Part shown: in pieces, positions 44,940 through 53,931 of the stretch
Numbering within the stretch: position 1 is the stretch's first letter
Layout of the letters: each line of letters starts with the position of its first letter
From: Blattabacterium clevelandi
GTDB lineage: Bacteria > Bacteroidota > Bacteroidia > Flavobacteriales > Blattabacteriaceae
Length of the DNA: 64,000 nt
Assembly (NCBI RefSeq): GCF_003268615.1
Contig: NZ_CP029844.1
Span: 310,001 to 374,000, forward strand
Direction of reading: 5' to 3'
Notes under the pieces: model-generated
Told to the model about the DNA's origin: nothing
Databases searched by the model: none
The model's input: only the letters and a program-made list of their open reading frames with translations
Program-made: the position numbers and the translations under genes

Positions 44940-46874
44940 TTATACATCAATTTTTGCATGTATCGCATTTTTTTCTATAAAATTTCTACGTGGTGGAACT
45001 TCATCCCCCATAAGTATGGAGAATATTTTATCTGCTTCAAAAATATTTTCTATATTAATTTTTCGTAAGGTTCTTTTTTTTGGATTCATAGTAGTTTCCC
45101 AAAGTTGTTCAGCATTCATTTCTCCTAATCCTTTGTAACGTTGTATATTTATATTATTTTTCCTTCCTCCTAATTGATGAATAATACTTTCTCTTTCTTG
45201 ATCACTCCAAGCATATTGAGAACGATGACCTTTTCGTATTAAATAAAGTGGAGGCGTAGCAATATAAATATGTCCTTTTTCTATTAATGGTTTCATATAA
45301 CGAAAAAATAAGGTTAAAATCAAAGTTGAAATATGACTACCATCTATATCCGCATCTGTCATAATAATAATTTTATTGTATCTAAGTTTTTTAATATTTA
45401 AATTTTTTGTATTTTCTTCTTTATCAATAGAAACTCCTAAAGAGGTAAATATATTTATTATTTCCTCATTTTCAAATATTTTATATTCCATTGCTTTTTC
45501 TACATTTAGGATTTTTCCTCGTAAAGGTAATATAGCTTGAAATTTTCTATCTCTACCTTGTTTAGCAGTACCACCTGCAGAATCTCCTTCTACCAAATAA
45601 ATTTCGCAATTTTCTGGATCATTAAATGAGCAGTCTGCCAATTTTCCAGGTAAAATATTATTGTAAATTGGATTTTTTTTTTGTATCAATTCTCGCGCTT
45701 TTTTAGAGGCTTGACGAGCTTTAGCCGCTAAAATAACTTTATCGATAATCTTTTTTCTATCATTAGGGTTTTCTTCTAGATAACTGTTGAACCTTTCCCC
45801 AACAAATTTTTCTACAATTCCTCCTACTTCATGATTGCTTAATTTTGTTTTAGTTTGTCCTTCAAATTTTGGGTCCATCACTCTTATAGAAAGAATTGCT
45901 GTAATTCCTTCTCGAAAATCATCTCCCGTAAATTCTATTTTATCTCTATTGGATGAAAGGATATATCCATCAGTGTATTTTTTTAACGTTCGAGTTAAGG
46001 CTCTTCGAAATCCAGTAAGATGAGTTCCTCCATCAGAAGTATGAATATTATTCACATAAGAATAAATTTCTTCTTTGAAAGAAGTATTGTATTGCATAGC
46101 TACTTCTATAATGGTACTGTCTTTCTCCCCTTCGAAAAAAATAATATTTTTTGTTAAGGATTCTTTATTTTTATCTAGAATAGAAAGATATTCATTTAAT
46201 CCATTTTTTGAGAAAAAGTATTCTTTTTTTTGGTTATCTATGTTAGTTCTTTCGTCTTTTAAAAACAAGTGTAGTCCTTTATTGAGAAAAGATAATTCTT
46301 GCAAACGTTTGACTAATATGTTATAATCATATGTGATAGAACTAAAAATAGAATTATCAGCTATATAATGAATTTTTGTTCCTTTCCTATTAGTTTTTCC
46401 TAAAAACTTTACCTTATAAAGAGCTTTTCCTTTAAAATATTCTTGTTGGTAAATTTTTCCGTTACGATAAATTGTAACAATAAGTGTCCTAGATAAGGCA
46501 TTTACACAGGATATTCCTACACCATGTAATCCTCCAGAAACTTTATAGGAATTTTTGTCAAATTTTCCACCTGCTCCAATTTTAGTCATTACCACTTCAA
46601 GAGCTGATTTCCCTTCTTTTTTATGAATTTCTATTGGTATTCCACGACCATTATCAATAACTGTAATAAATCCATTTTTATGAATTGTAACGAATATCCT
46701 ATTACAAAAACCTGCTAAGGCTTCATCTACAGAATTATCTATCACTTCGTATACCAAATGATGTAATCCTCTAATCCCTACGTCTCCAATATACATGGAA
46801 GGTCTCATCCTTATATGTTCAATTCCTTCTAAAGATTGTATACTATCTGCAGTATAATCTGTTTTTTTACTCAT
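44940..46874 (-). CDS. gyrB: DNA gyrase subunit B
   Basis: ATPase subunit of gyrase, introducing negative supercoils with GyrA. 644 aa from the ATG at 46874: SIQSLEGIEHIRMRPSMYIG, ATP site YEVIDNSVDEALAG, VIDNGRGIPIEIHKK and GLHGVGISCVNALS, then Toprim CEIYLVEGDSAGGTAKQGRD and IMTDADIDGSHI, and a C-terminal QRYKGLGEMNAEQLWETTMNP. An ATG at 47057 would add 61 residues with no family resemblance, so it is not used. Full length. Confidence 0.96.
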   Translation of the reverse strand: MSKKTDYTADSIQSLEGIEHIRMRPSMYIGDVGIRGLHHLVYEVIDNSVDEALAGFCNRIFVTIHKNGFITVIDNGRGIPIEIHKKEGKSALEVVMTKIGAGGKFDKNSYKVSGGLHGVGISCVNALSRTLIVTIYRNGKIYQQEYFKGKALYKVKFLGKTNRKGTKIHYIADNSIFSSITYDYNILVKRLQELSFLNKGLHLFLKDERTNIDNQKKEYFFSKNGLNEYLSILDKNKESLTKNIIFFEGEKDSTIIEVAMQYNTSFKEEIYSYVNNIHTSDGGTHLTGFRRALTRTLKKYTDGYILSSNRDKIEFTGDDFREGITAILSIRVMDPKFEGQTKTKLSNHEVGGIVEKFVGERFNSYLEENPNDRKKIIDKVILAAKARQASKKARELIQKKNPIYNNILPGKLADCSFNDPENCEIYLVEGDSAGGTAKQGRDRKFQAILPLRGKILNVEKAMEYKIFENEEIINIFTSLGVSIDKEENTKNLNIKKLRYNKIIIMTDADIDGSHISTLILTLFFRYMKPLIEKGHIYIATPPLYLIRKGHRSQYAWSDQERESIIHQLGGRKNNINIQRYKGLGEMNAEQLWETTMNPKKRTLRKINIENIFEADKIFSILMGDEVPPRRNFIEKNAIHAKIDV

Positions 46875-47313
46875 AATATGAATTTTATTAGAAATTTTTT
46901 CTAAAAAATTTATAGTTTTATATTTGATTAATCTATTTGATAAAGATAGAAAAAATATAAAAAATGTTATCATATAAAAATTTGTAAAAAAGAGACTAAT
47001 AGAAAATTTTACATCATGGAAAGATTCGAAATTTGATCTACTTTTTGAGATTAACATGATATTATAATAATATCATTCATTGGAACGATAGATCATGTAA
47101 ATATGATATTAAGTATTATTTTTATCTAAAAAAATTTTTAAAATTTTCATTAAGGAATGAAGATTTTCATTCTTATTCTCAAAAAGTATAATTTTTGTTA
47201 ATAAATTGATTAGAAAAAGTAGAAAAAAATTCATAGTAAAAGATCTATCAATAATCAAATATATAAGAATCAAAGAAAATATATCTATGGTTAATTTTTT
47301 TTTACTTATTTAT
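46875..47313. other. Gyrase leader region without a convincing gene
   Basis: About 440 bases between gyrB and the structured element after trmD. The part next to gyrB is an open frame without family resemblance. A 41-codon minus-strand frame at 47110-47235 reads MNFFLLFLINLLTKIILFEN, then KNENLHSLMKILKIF; it has an ATG and looks mildly protein-like but resembles nothing I recognise and may be a gene remnant or chance. Confidence 0.4.
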
Positions 47314-47386
47314 AAAAAAAATGGAGGATAAATACTAATCGAAAATAGATTTTGGGATCTATTTATATATAATGTGAATTTATCCT
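47314..47386 (-). terminator. Structured element with T run downstream of trmD
   Basis: On the minus strand, 27 bases after the trmD stop, AGGATAAAT (47386-47378) pairs with ATTTATCCT (47333-47325) over 9 bp, and inside it AAATAGAT (47364-47357) pairs with ATCTATTT (47350-47343) over 8 bp with a 6-base loop. Eight T follow at 47321-47314. The layout fits a terminator with an unusual nested stem, or a small structured RNA that ends in one. Confidence 0.55.
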
Positions 47387-47413
47387 ATTATTTATGGAAT
47401 AAACTATGAAAAT

Positions 47414-48076
47414 TTAAGAATCCATTTTTTTTTTCAGGATAGATTTTTTAGAGAACCAATCTTTTATTTTTTTGTGATGTCCAGATACAAGTATTTTTGG
47501 GACAGCTAATCCTTTATAAAGGATTGGACGAGTGTAAAGAGGGGGAGGATTGATAGATTTCATTTGAAAAGAATCTGTAATCATAGAATCTGGATTATTG
47601 AGAACTCCAGGTAACAATCTAGTTATAGCCTCTACTACAACCGCTGCTGCTAATTCTCCTCCAGATAAAACATAAGGACCAATTGATATTTCTTTGGAAA
47701 TTAAGTGATCTCGGATTCTTTGATCAATACCTTTGTAACGACCACACAAAATAATAATATTTTTCTTACAAGAAAATTCATAAGCATATTTTTGTGAAAA
47801 AATATTTCCATCAGGAGTCATAAAAATTTTTTCATCGTAATCTCTTTCTGAAAAAAGTTTATGAAAACACCGATATACAGGTTCTATTCGAATCACCATC
47901 CCAGATCCTCCACCATAAGGATAATCATCTACTTTTTTACGTTTTCCTAAACCATATTTTCGTAAATCATGAAGATAAATTTCTATGATTTTTTTATTTA
48001 TAGCTCTTTGAATCATAGAATTGGAAAATGGTCCCTTTAGTATTTCCGGAATTATGCTAACAATATCTATACGCAT
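47414..48076 (-). CDS. trmD: tRNA (guanine37-N1)-methyltransferase
   Basis: Methylates G37 next to the anticodon to prevent frameshifting. 220 aa: MRIDIVSIIPEILKGPFSNS, KKVDDYPYGGGSGMVIRIEP, the trefoil-knot SAM site IILCGRYKGIDQRIRDHLI and SIGPYVLSGGELAAAVVVEA, then the C-terminal SGHHKKIKDW. Divergent from der, whose start is 83 bases away. Confidence 0.96.
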   Translation of the reverse strand: MRIDIVSIIPEILKGPFSNSMIQRAINKKIIEIYLHDLRKYGLGKRKKVDDYPYGGGSGMVIRIEPVYRCFHKLFSERDYDEKIFMTPDGNIFSQKYAYEFSCKKNIIILCGRYKGIDQRIRDHLISKEISIGPYVLSGGELAAAVVVEAITRLLPGVLNNPDSMITDSFQMKSINPPPLYTRPILYKGLAVPKILVSGHHKKIKDWFSKKSILKKKMDS

Positions 48077-48135
48077 TTTTTTTAGTAATATACACTTTGA
48101 ATAAGAATCTATGAATGAAAATAGTGAAAAAATTC

Positions 48136-48143
48136 TACCTTTG
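48136..48143 (+). promoter_or_regulatory. Candidate -7 promoter element for der
   Basis: TACCTTTG is a perfect match to the Bacteroidetes TAnnTTTG element, 16 bases before the der ATG and in the gap shared with divergent trmD. A TTTG at 48096-48099 is too far for a standard -33 box. Confidence 0.45.
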
Positions 48144-48159
48144 TGAATAATTTTTTAGA

Positions 48160-49485
48160 ATGAGTTATCTAGTTTCTATAGTAGGACGTCCAAATGTAGG
48201 AAAATCAACTTTATTTAACCGTATTATAGGACAAAAAAAAGCTATAGTTCATGTTAAAAGTGGAGTTACCAGAGATAGGATCTATGGAAATTCTGAATGG
48301 AATGGAATCCATTTTTCTGTAGTAGATACAGGAGGTTATAATCCTCCAAATAATCATATAGATATAATAGATACAGAAATCAGAAAACAAATTTTAATAG
48401 CTTTAAAAGAATCTGATGCAATTTTGTTTTTAGTGGATATGGAAATAGGTCTACTAGATGTAGATATCGAAATATCTAAAATACTTAGAAAATGTAAAAA
48501 ATCAATATTATTAGTAGTTAATAAAGTAGATAACGGAAAAAATCTGTATCATGATACAGATTTTTTCCGTTTAGGATTTAATAATTATTATTGTATATCT
48601 GCTATAAATGGAAGTGGTACTGGGGAAATGTTGGATAGATTAATAGAAATATTGAAAAAATTAGTAGAAAAAAAAGTAGAGGAAAGGGAAGGTATTCCAC
48701 GTTTTTCTGTAATTGGTAGACCAAACGTAGGAAAATCTACATTAATTAATTCTTTTTTAGAGAAAGACCGTCATATTGTCACAAATATTTCTGGTACAAC
48801 CAGAGATAGTATAGATGTTTTCTACAAAAAATTGGGATATAAATGTATTTTATTTGATACACCTGGAGTTAGAAAAAAATCAAAAATAAGTGAAAATATT
48901 GAATTTTATTCTACTATGAAAACGGTTAAAACGATTAAATATACAGATATTTGTTTTTTGATGGTGGATGCAGTTAGAGGATGGGAATCGCAGGATAGAA
49001 ATATTTTTAGATTGATTGAAAAAAATCAAAAAGGTGTAATCATTCTTATTAACAAATGGGATTTATTACATAATAATCAAAATTCTTCTATACAGAAAAA
49101 TTTTGAAATTTTTATTAAAAAAAATATTGCTCCATTTGATAATGTACCTATCCTTTTTATATCGGCTAAAAATAAGGATGGTATATATAATATTATCCCC
49201 ATAGCTTATCATATTTTTAGAAAAAGAAAAAAAAGATTAAAAACCAATTTATTAAATAGAGTTATGTTACCAATTTTTAAAAAAAATCCTCCTCCTTCTA
49301 TCAATAAAAAATTGATTACAATAAAATATTGTACTCAATTGCCTACATATACACCAAAATTTATTTTTTTTTCTAATTATCCTCAGTATATAAAAGAATC
49401 TTACAAAAGATTTATTGAAAATAAAATTCGTTATTATTTCGATTTTATAGGAGTTCCTATACAAATTTTTTTCAGAAAAAAATAA
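48160..49485 (+). CDS. der: Ribosome assembly GTPase Der (EngA)
   Basis: Tandem-GTPase needed for 50S maturation. 441 aa: first G domain GRPNVGKSTLFNRIIG, VVDTGGYNPP, VNKVDN; second G domain GRPNVGKSTLINSFLEKD, FDTPGVRKKSK, NKWDLL, ISAKNKDG; then a KH-like domain ending GVPIQIFFRKK. Full length, all nucleotide motifs intact. A 40-base perfect palindrome (48532-48571) lies just after the first NKVD motif, encoding DNGKNLYHDTDFFRLG; the segment has the normal family length, so it is not an insertion. Confidence 0.97.
   Translation: MSYLVSIVGRPNVGKSTLFNRIIGQKKAIVHVKSGVTRDRIYGNSEWNGIHFSVVDTGGYNPPNNHIDIIDTEIRKQILIALKESDAILFLVDMEIGLLDVDIEISKILRKCKKSILLVVNKVDNGKNLYHDTDFFRLGFNNYYCISAINGSGTGEMLDRLIEILKKLVEKKVEEREGIPRFSVIGRPNVGKSTLINSFLEKDRHIVTNISGTTRDSIDVFYKKLGYKCILFDTPGVRKKSKISENIEFYSTMKTVKTIKYTDICFLMVDAVRGWESQDRNIFRLIEKNQKGVIILINKWDLLHNNQNSSIQKNFEIFIKKNIAPFDNVPILFISAKNKDGIYNIIPIAYHIFRKRKKRLKTNLLNRVMLPIFKKNPPPSINKKLITIKYCTQLPTYTPKFIFFSNYPQYIKESYKRFIENKIRYYFDFIGVPIQIFFRKK
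48532..48571. repeat. 40-bp perfect palindrome inside der
   Basis: The 20 bases 48532-48551, beginning AACGGAAAAAATC, are followed with no spacer by their exact reverse complement (48552-48571), ending GATTTTTTCCGTT. In RNA this would be a very stable hairpin in the coding region; in DNA it could extrude as a cruciform. Confidence 0.97.
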
Positions 49486-49536
49486 TTTTTTCATAATTCA
49501 TCTATCTACTTACTTAGTGGTTTTTTTTATAAAAAA

Positions 49537-50139
49537 GTGATAACACATTTAAGAGGAAAATTTATCGAAAGGAATCAATCCTATTTAATCATAGATTGTA
49601 ACGGAATAGGATATTATATTCATATATCCTTATCTACTTATTCTTCTTTTTCTACTAAAAAAGAAGGAGAGGAAATCTATATATATACTTATCTATTTAT
49701 AAAGGAACATCAACATGTTTTATATGGTTTTTTTGATAGAATCGAAAGAAAAATATTTTCTAATTTGATATCTGTAAATGGAATAGGACCAAATTCTGCT
49801 ATAACATTGTTATCTTCATTAACTCCATATGAAATAGAAAAATCTATATCTAAAGAAGAGACAGAAGTATTCAAAAGAGTTAAGGGTATTGGTATAAAAA
49901 TGGCTCATAGAATTATAATAGAACTTAAAGATAAAATAGGTATTTTTTCTAAAAAAGAAAAAAACGTTACATTATTCGATAAAAATACACCATCTATTAT
50001 AAAAAAAGAAGCTTTAAGTGCTTTGATAGTATTGGGTTTTTCTACTAAAGAATCTAAAAAAGTTTTAGAGGATCTTTTAGAAAAAAATCCAAGATTTACT
50101 GTAGAAAATTTAATCAAAGAATCTTTAAAAAAGTTATAA
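49537..50139 (+). CDS. ruvA: Holliday junction helicase subunit RuvA, GTG start
   Basis: Binds four-way junctions for the RuvB motor. 200 aa: an OB-fold domain starting ITHLRGKFIERNQSYLII, GIGYYIHISL, helix-hairpin-helix segments in FSNLISVNGIGPNSAITLLS and FKRVKGIGIKMAHRIIIELK, and the C-terminal RuvB-contact domain ALSALIVLGFSTKESKKVL. No ATG fits; the GTG at 49537 gives the exact family N-terminus. Its retention is notable next to the in-gene palindromes, whose cruciforms are RuvA substrates (inference). Confidence 0.94.
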   Translation: MITHLRGKFIERNQSYLIIDCNGIGYYIHISLSTYSSFSTKKEGEEIYIYTYLFIKEHQHVLYGFFDRIERKIFSNLISVNGIGPNSAITLLSSLTPYEIEKSISKEETEVFKRVKGIGIKMAHRIIIELKDKIGIFSKKEKNVTLFDKNTPSIIKKEALSALIVLGFSTKESKKVLEDLLEKNPRFTVENLIKESLKKL

Positions 50140-50251
50140 GATCGTCAATCATTATTTACAATTTCTAATTGATGAAAAAAAAACAAACCCTAAAAATAAT
50201 ATATTTCTGTTTTTTTCGTGAAATTGATTAATTAATATTGACCTCTTTATT

Positions 50252-52573
50252 ATGAAAATTTTTTATCCATCAATTATAGTTATTCTTTTTATATTATCTA
50301 TTTTTGATCTTATTGTAGGGGTGATTAACGATTCCGTAAATTTTCTTAATTCCGCTATCGGATCTAAAGTCGCTTCTCGTAAGACTATTATGATTTTTGC
50401 TAGTTTAGGTATTCTATTGGGTTCTTTTTTATCTAGTAGAATGATGGAAATAGCAAGAAAAGGTATTTTTGATCCGTCTTATTTTTATTTTTCTGATATT
50501 ATTTTTATTTTTTTAGCAGTTATGATATCCGATATTATTTTATTGGATATTTTTAACACTTTAGGATTGCCGACCTCTACTACAGTATCAATGGTTTTTT
50601 GTTTATTAGGAGGAGCGTTTAGTATTTCCATGATAAAAATTGCTTCTCCATTAAGTAATGAACCATTTCATCATTTAAGTCAATACATTAAAGCGGAAAA
50701 AACATTGACAATTGGTATAGGAATTTTTTTATCTATTATAATTTCTTTTTCCTCTGGTGCATTGATTCACTATTTTATACGGCTTTTATTCAGTTTTGAA
50801 TATAAAAGTAGATTAAAATATACCGGAGTTATATGGGCCTCTATTTCATTGAGTAGTATGACCTATTTTTTGATTGTAAGAGGCCTACACAGTAACTTTT
50901 TACAAAAAGGATACATATATGATAATTTATCAGGATTATCTTTAGTAATTCAACATTTTATAAAATGGATCCATCATAATTTTTTTTTCTTTTTGATTTT
51001 ATTATTTACAACTTGGATCATTATAGCGAAAATATTTTTTCTTTTAGGATATAATATCTTAAAATTTGTCGTATTATATGGAACATTTTCTTTAGCTATG
51101 GCTTTTTCAGGAAATGATTTAGTCAATTTCATAGGAGTTCCTATAGCTAGTATACAATCTTATAATATATGGAAAGAAGCCGGAAGTCCTCCTGCAGAAG
51201 AATTTAATATGAAAAATTTATCTGGAAATGTCCAGGTTCCGTCTTTTGTTTTGATATTTGCAGGTATAATTATGATATTAACACTTTGGGTTTCTAAAAA
51301 AACAAAAACAATTACCAAAACGGAAATTAATTTAAGTAGACAAAATGAAGGAAACGAAAAATTTTTATCCAATTCTTTTGCAAGAGGAATTGTTCGATTT
51401 TTTTTATTTTTCGGAAAAAAATTTTTTAATTTTTTTCCGAAACGATTTCTGGTTAAAATAGAAAAAAATTTTAAGCAAAAAATCAAAAAAGAGGAAAATA
51501 TTGCTTTTGATCTAGTTAGAGCTTCTGCTAATTTAACTATATCTAGTATATTGATCTCTATAGCTACCGTTAAAAATATTCCACTATCTACTACTTTTGT
51601 CACTTTTATGGTTTCTATGGGAACTTCTCTTTCAGATAGAGCGTGGAATAGAGAAAGTGCGGTTTATCGAATATCAGGAGTTTTAAAAGTTATAAGGGGA
51701 TGGTTTTTAACTGGGTTGATAGCATTCACTATGTCCGTCATTATAGCCTATTTTTTGTATTTTATAAAGGTATGGGCTCTAATATTTTTTATTTTTTTAA
51801 TGGTATTTATTTTTTACAAAAGTTATAAAAATTATCAAAAAATACAATATCAAAAAGTGGAAGAGAAAAAAACTATATTTGGGATAATAGAATGGATAAC
51901 ATTAAAAAACAAAACTTCCGAAAGTTCAGATCTTTTAGAGCCTATGCTCAAATCTATAGAACTGATTTATAAAAATAGTATAGAAGGAATTACTCAAGAA
52001 AGTTTGAACCCCCTTAAAGATAATAGAAAAAACTTTTTAAAAGTAAAAGAAAATTTTAATTATATACAAAACTCTTTAATTAGAGTGATCAAAAAAACAA
52101 GGAATAGTGATCCTATTTTTGGAAGAATTTATATACGTATATACAATAAAATTAAAGAAATATTGGAATCCGAAGACATTATTACCAATTGCACTTTATT
52201 TCATGTCATTAATTGCCATAATCCTTTAAAATACAATCAAAAAAATAATTTACTTACACTTGAACATTTTATGATAGAATATTTCAGTATTATAAAAAAA
52301 ATAATCATGAATAGAAATTGTAAATATGTAAGAAAAAAAATAAAAATTAATATTATAAAAAATATTGAAGAACAAATAAATCAACAGGTTAATGGAATTA
52401 TCCATAAAAAATATGGTAAAAAAAATACATTATTAATGTTAGATATTCTTATCCAATCAAAAAAAATTACAGAAAATATAGAAGATTTTATCCTATTATA
52501 TACAAATTTTTTATCCCATTTTTATTCAAACAGAGACTCTTCCATTTTAGTTGTAAAAAATATAAAAATTTAA
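50252..52573 (+). CDS. Inorganic phosphate transporter (PiT family) with long C-terminal domain
   Basis: PHO4-type phosphate:cation symporter, 773 aa. The two inverted signature halves are visible: DLIVGVINDSVNFLNSAIGS near the N-terminus and MAFSGNDLVNFIGVPIASIQ in the middle, each with the GxNDxxN core; GLPTSTTVSMVFCLLGGAF and NIPLSTTFVTFMVSMGTSLS repeat likewise. About ten membrane segments, then from about residue 550 a soluble helical region that resembles PhoU/DUF47-like domains fused to this transporter in Bacteroidetes. A 34-base inverted repeat (51409-51442) lies in the central hydrophilic loop. Confidence 0.9.
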   Translation: MKIFYPSIIVILFILSIFDLIVGVINDSVNFLNSAIGSKVASRKTIMIFASLGILLGSFLSSRMMEIARKGIFDPSYFYFSDIIFIFLAVMISDIILLDIFNTLGLPTSTTVSMVFCLLGGAFSISMIKIASPLSNEPFHHLSQYIKAEKTLTIGIGIFLSIIISFSSGALIHYFIRLLFSFEYKSRLKYTGVIWASISLSSMTYFLIVRGLHSNFLQKGYIYDNLSGLSLVIQHFIKWIHHNFFFFLILLFTTWIIIAKIFFLLGYNILKFVVLYGTFSLAMAFSGNDLVNFIGVPIASIQSYNIWKEAGSPPAEEFNMKNLSGNVQVPSFVLIFAGIIMILTLWVSKKTKTITKTEINLSRQNEGNEKFLSNSFARGIVRFFLFFGKKFFNFFPKRFLVKIEKNFKQKIKKEENIAFDLVRASANLTISSILISIATVKNIPLSTTFVTFMVSMGTSLSDRAWNRESAVYRISGVLKVIRGWFLTGLIAFTMSVIIAYFLYFIKVWALIFFIFLMVFIFYKSYKNYQKIQYQKVEEKKTIFGIIEWITLKNKTSESSDLLEPMLKSIELIYKNSIEGITQESLNPLKDNRKNFLKVKENFNYIQNSLIRVIKKTRNSDPIFGRIYIRIYNKIKEILESEDIITNCTLFHVINCHNPLKYNQKNNLLTLEHFMIEYFSIIKKIIMNRNCKYVRKKIKINIIKNIEEQINQQVNGIIHKKYGKKNTLLMLDILIQSKKITENIEDFILLYTNFLSHFYSNRDSSILVVKNIKI
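51409..51442. repeat. Long perfect inverted repeat inside the phosphate transporter gene
   Basis: TTTCGGAAAAAAATT (51409-51423) and AATTTTTTTCCGAAA (51428-51442) are exact reverse complements separated by TTTT. The 15-bp arms encode FFGKKFFNFFPKR in a variable loop. Confidence 0.95.
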
Positions 52574-52963
52574 AAAATTATCCTCGTATATTTGATGAAT
52601 CTATTTTTACTAAAAATGAAAATTCCTCGTTATTTATTTTTTTCATAAATCATTAGTATAAATAAAAGTAAAAAAAATAATTGGATAAATCAATAATATC
52701 AATTTTAATCAATTAATTTTATTTTTTTCAATCTATATGACTATTTTATAGATCTCGTAGTCTCATCCAAAGGATCACATCGAAATAGACCTTTTCTTTG
52801 GATTTTTTTGATACAAAAATTATGTCATTTTATATTTCGAGGGAATATTTTTTATACGAACCACTTTTTTTTTATATAGTTTCATTATTGACGAATTATT
52901 TTTTTTCTTTTTTCCTTTATTTATACTGTATCCATCATTATAATATTTTTTTTAAAGTACATT
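52574..52963. other. Intergenic region with coding-like fragments, no intact gene
   Basis: 390 bases between the phosphate transporter and cvpA. On the minus strand around 52741-52870 there are short peptide-like stretches in different frames, VVRIKNIPSKYKMT then SKKIQRKGLFRCDPLDETTR, ending at a TAG near 52741. They look like pieces of an eroded gene, but I cannot name it. A plus-strand frame at 52798-53001 is not convincing. Confidence 0.35.
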
Positions 52964-53488
52964 TCATGAAATTTGCAAATATAATTCTTCCAATTTCTTA
53001 AAAAAGAACAGAGGGGCTTTCCTATATATTGAAAAAATATATTGAAATTCTTTTTCAAAAGAATTTTGAAAAAAATTATAAGGAATTAAATTTATTTTTT
53101 CATTTACTTCTTTAAATAAAAGAATACATATTGATAGATAAAAAAAATATTTGATTAATCCTAAAATACCACCTAACCATTTTTCAAAAGGTTGTATCCA
53201 TGTAATTATAAAAAAAAATTCGATAATTTTTTTAGTTAAAAAAGCTATTAAAATTATCAAAAAAAATGAAATTATTATAGAATAACTAGTAGAAAAAGGA
53301 TCTTTATTACTACTAATTACTTTTTTTGGTAATATTTCTGAAACTAAGTCAAATATATCGATCCCTTTATATATCAATATAAAAAATATCATGAATACAA
53401 ATAACTGAGACAATAACCCTTTTTTATAACCATGATATCCACCATATAAAACTGTAATCAGAATAATTATATCTGTGATCATCATCAT
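52964..53488 (-). CDS. cvpA: CvpA family membrane protein
   Basis: Small inner-membrane protein of 174 aa with about four hydrophobic segments. The N-terminus TDIIILITVLYGGYHGYKKG followed by LLSQLFVFMIFFILI is the typical CvpA start (D...l....G...G...G). Family members are linked to colicin V export and envelope maintenance, but the biochemical function is not established. Three successive ATGs (53488, 53485, 53482) are possible starts. A 22-base inverted repeat lies at 53045-53066 in the C-terminal part. Divergent from the unknown gene upstream of pheS. Confidence 0.8.
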   Translation of the reverse strand: MMMITDIIILITVLYGGYHGYKKGLLSQLFVFMIFFILIYKGIDIFDLVSEILPKKVISSNKDPFSTSYSIIISFFLIILIAFLTKKIIEFFFIITWIQPFEKWLGGILGLIKYFFYLSICILLFKEVNEKINLIPYNFFQNSFEKEFQYIFSIYRKAPLFFFKKLEELYLQIS

Positions 53489-53538
53489 AAATATTCTTAT
53501 TTTTCTAAATATTAATAATAGTAAGCTAATAAAATAAC

Positions 53539-53910
53539 ATGAAAAAAGAATTTATACGAGAATTTCATATTAATTGGAATAAAGTAATTTTATATATACG
53601 AAATAATTTTTACATAAGAGGAAAAATTAGTTCTATTGGAATTATTTACCTGATAGGGATTCAAGTTCTAGGAAAAGGTAAAAATAGATTTTTAAAAAAA
53701 GAAGATAAAATAAACATTTTACATATTGCAATATGTAGAATTTTAGAACCTTTTGGTTATTATGTATTTATTGGTAGGGATCGAGAAGGATGGCCACATT
53801 ATTTATTGAAAAAAAATTACTTCTTTTTAAAAAAGGAAGAAAAATATTTTTTAATTAAGAAAGCAATCATTCGTTATATGATTGAAGAAAATATTCTTGA
53901 TGATATTTAG
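53539..53910 (+). CDS. Conserved-looking protein of unknown function upstream of pheS
   Basis: 123 aa, soluble, no signal peptide or membrane segment. I do not recognise it with certainty. A dense patch from about residue 33 to 90 (IGIIYLIGIQVLGKG, EDKINILHIAICRILEPFGYY, FIGRDREGWPHYLL) looks conserved, and I recall a similar small protein beside pheS or cvpA in Flavobacteria, so it is probably a lineage-specific family kept under selection. The codon use resembles its neighbours. It begins 50 bases from divergent cvpA and ends 21 bases before pheS, so it is likely co-transcribed with it. Confidence 0.75.
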   Translation: MKKEFIREFHINWNKVILYIRNNFYIRGKISSIGIIYLIGIQVLGKGKNRFLKKEDKINILHIAICRILEPFGYYVFIGRDREGWPHYLLKKNYFFLKKEEKYFLIKKAIIRYMIEENILDDI

Positions 53911-53931
53911 AAAAATAAATAATCATGTTTT

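Noticed and set aside
46875-47057. N-terminal extension of gyrB by 61 residues
   Set aside because: GyrB family members begin at MSKKTDYTADSIQSLEG; the extension has no resemblance and is hydrophobic without reason.
52798-53001. Plus-strand frame of 67 aa overlapping the end of cvpA
   Set aside because: Its composition is that of random A/T-rich sequence and it overlaps a real gene on the other strand.
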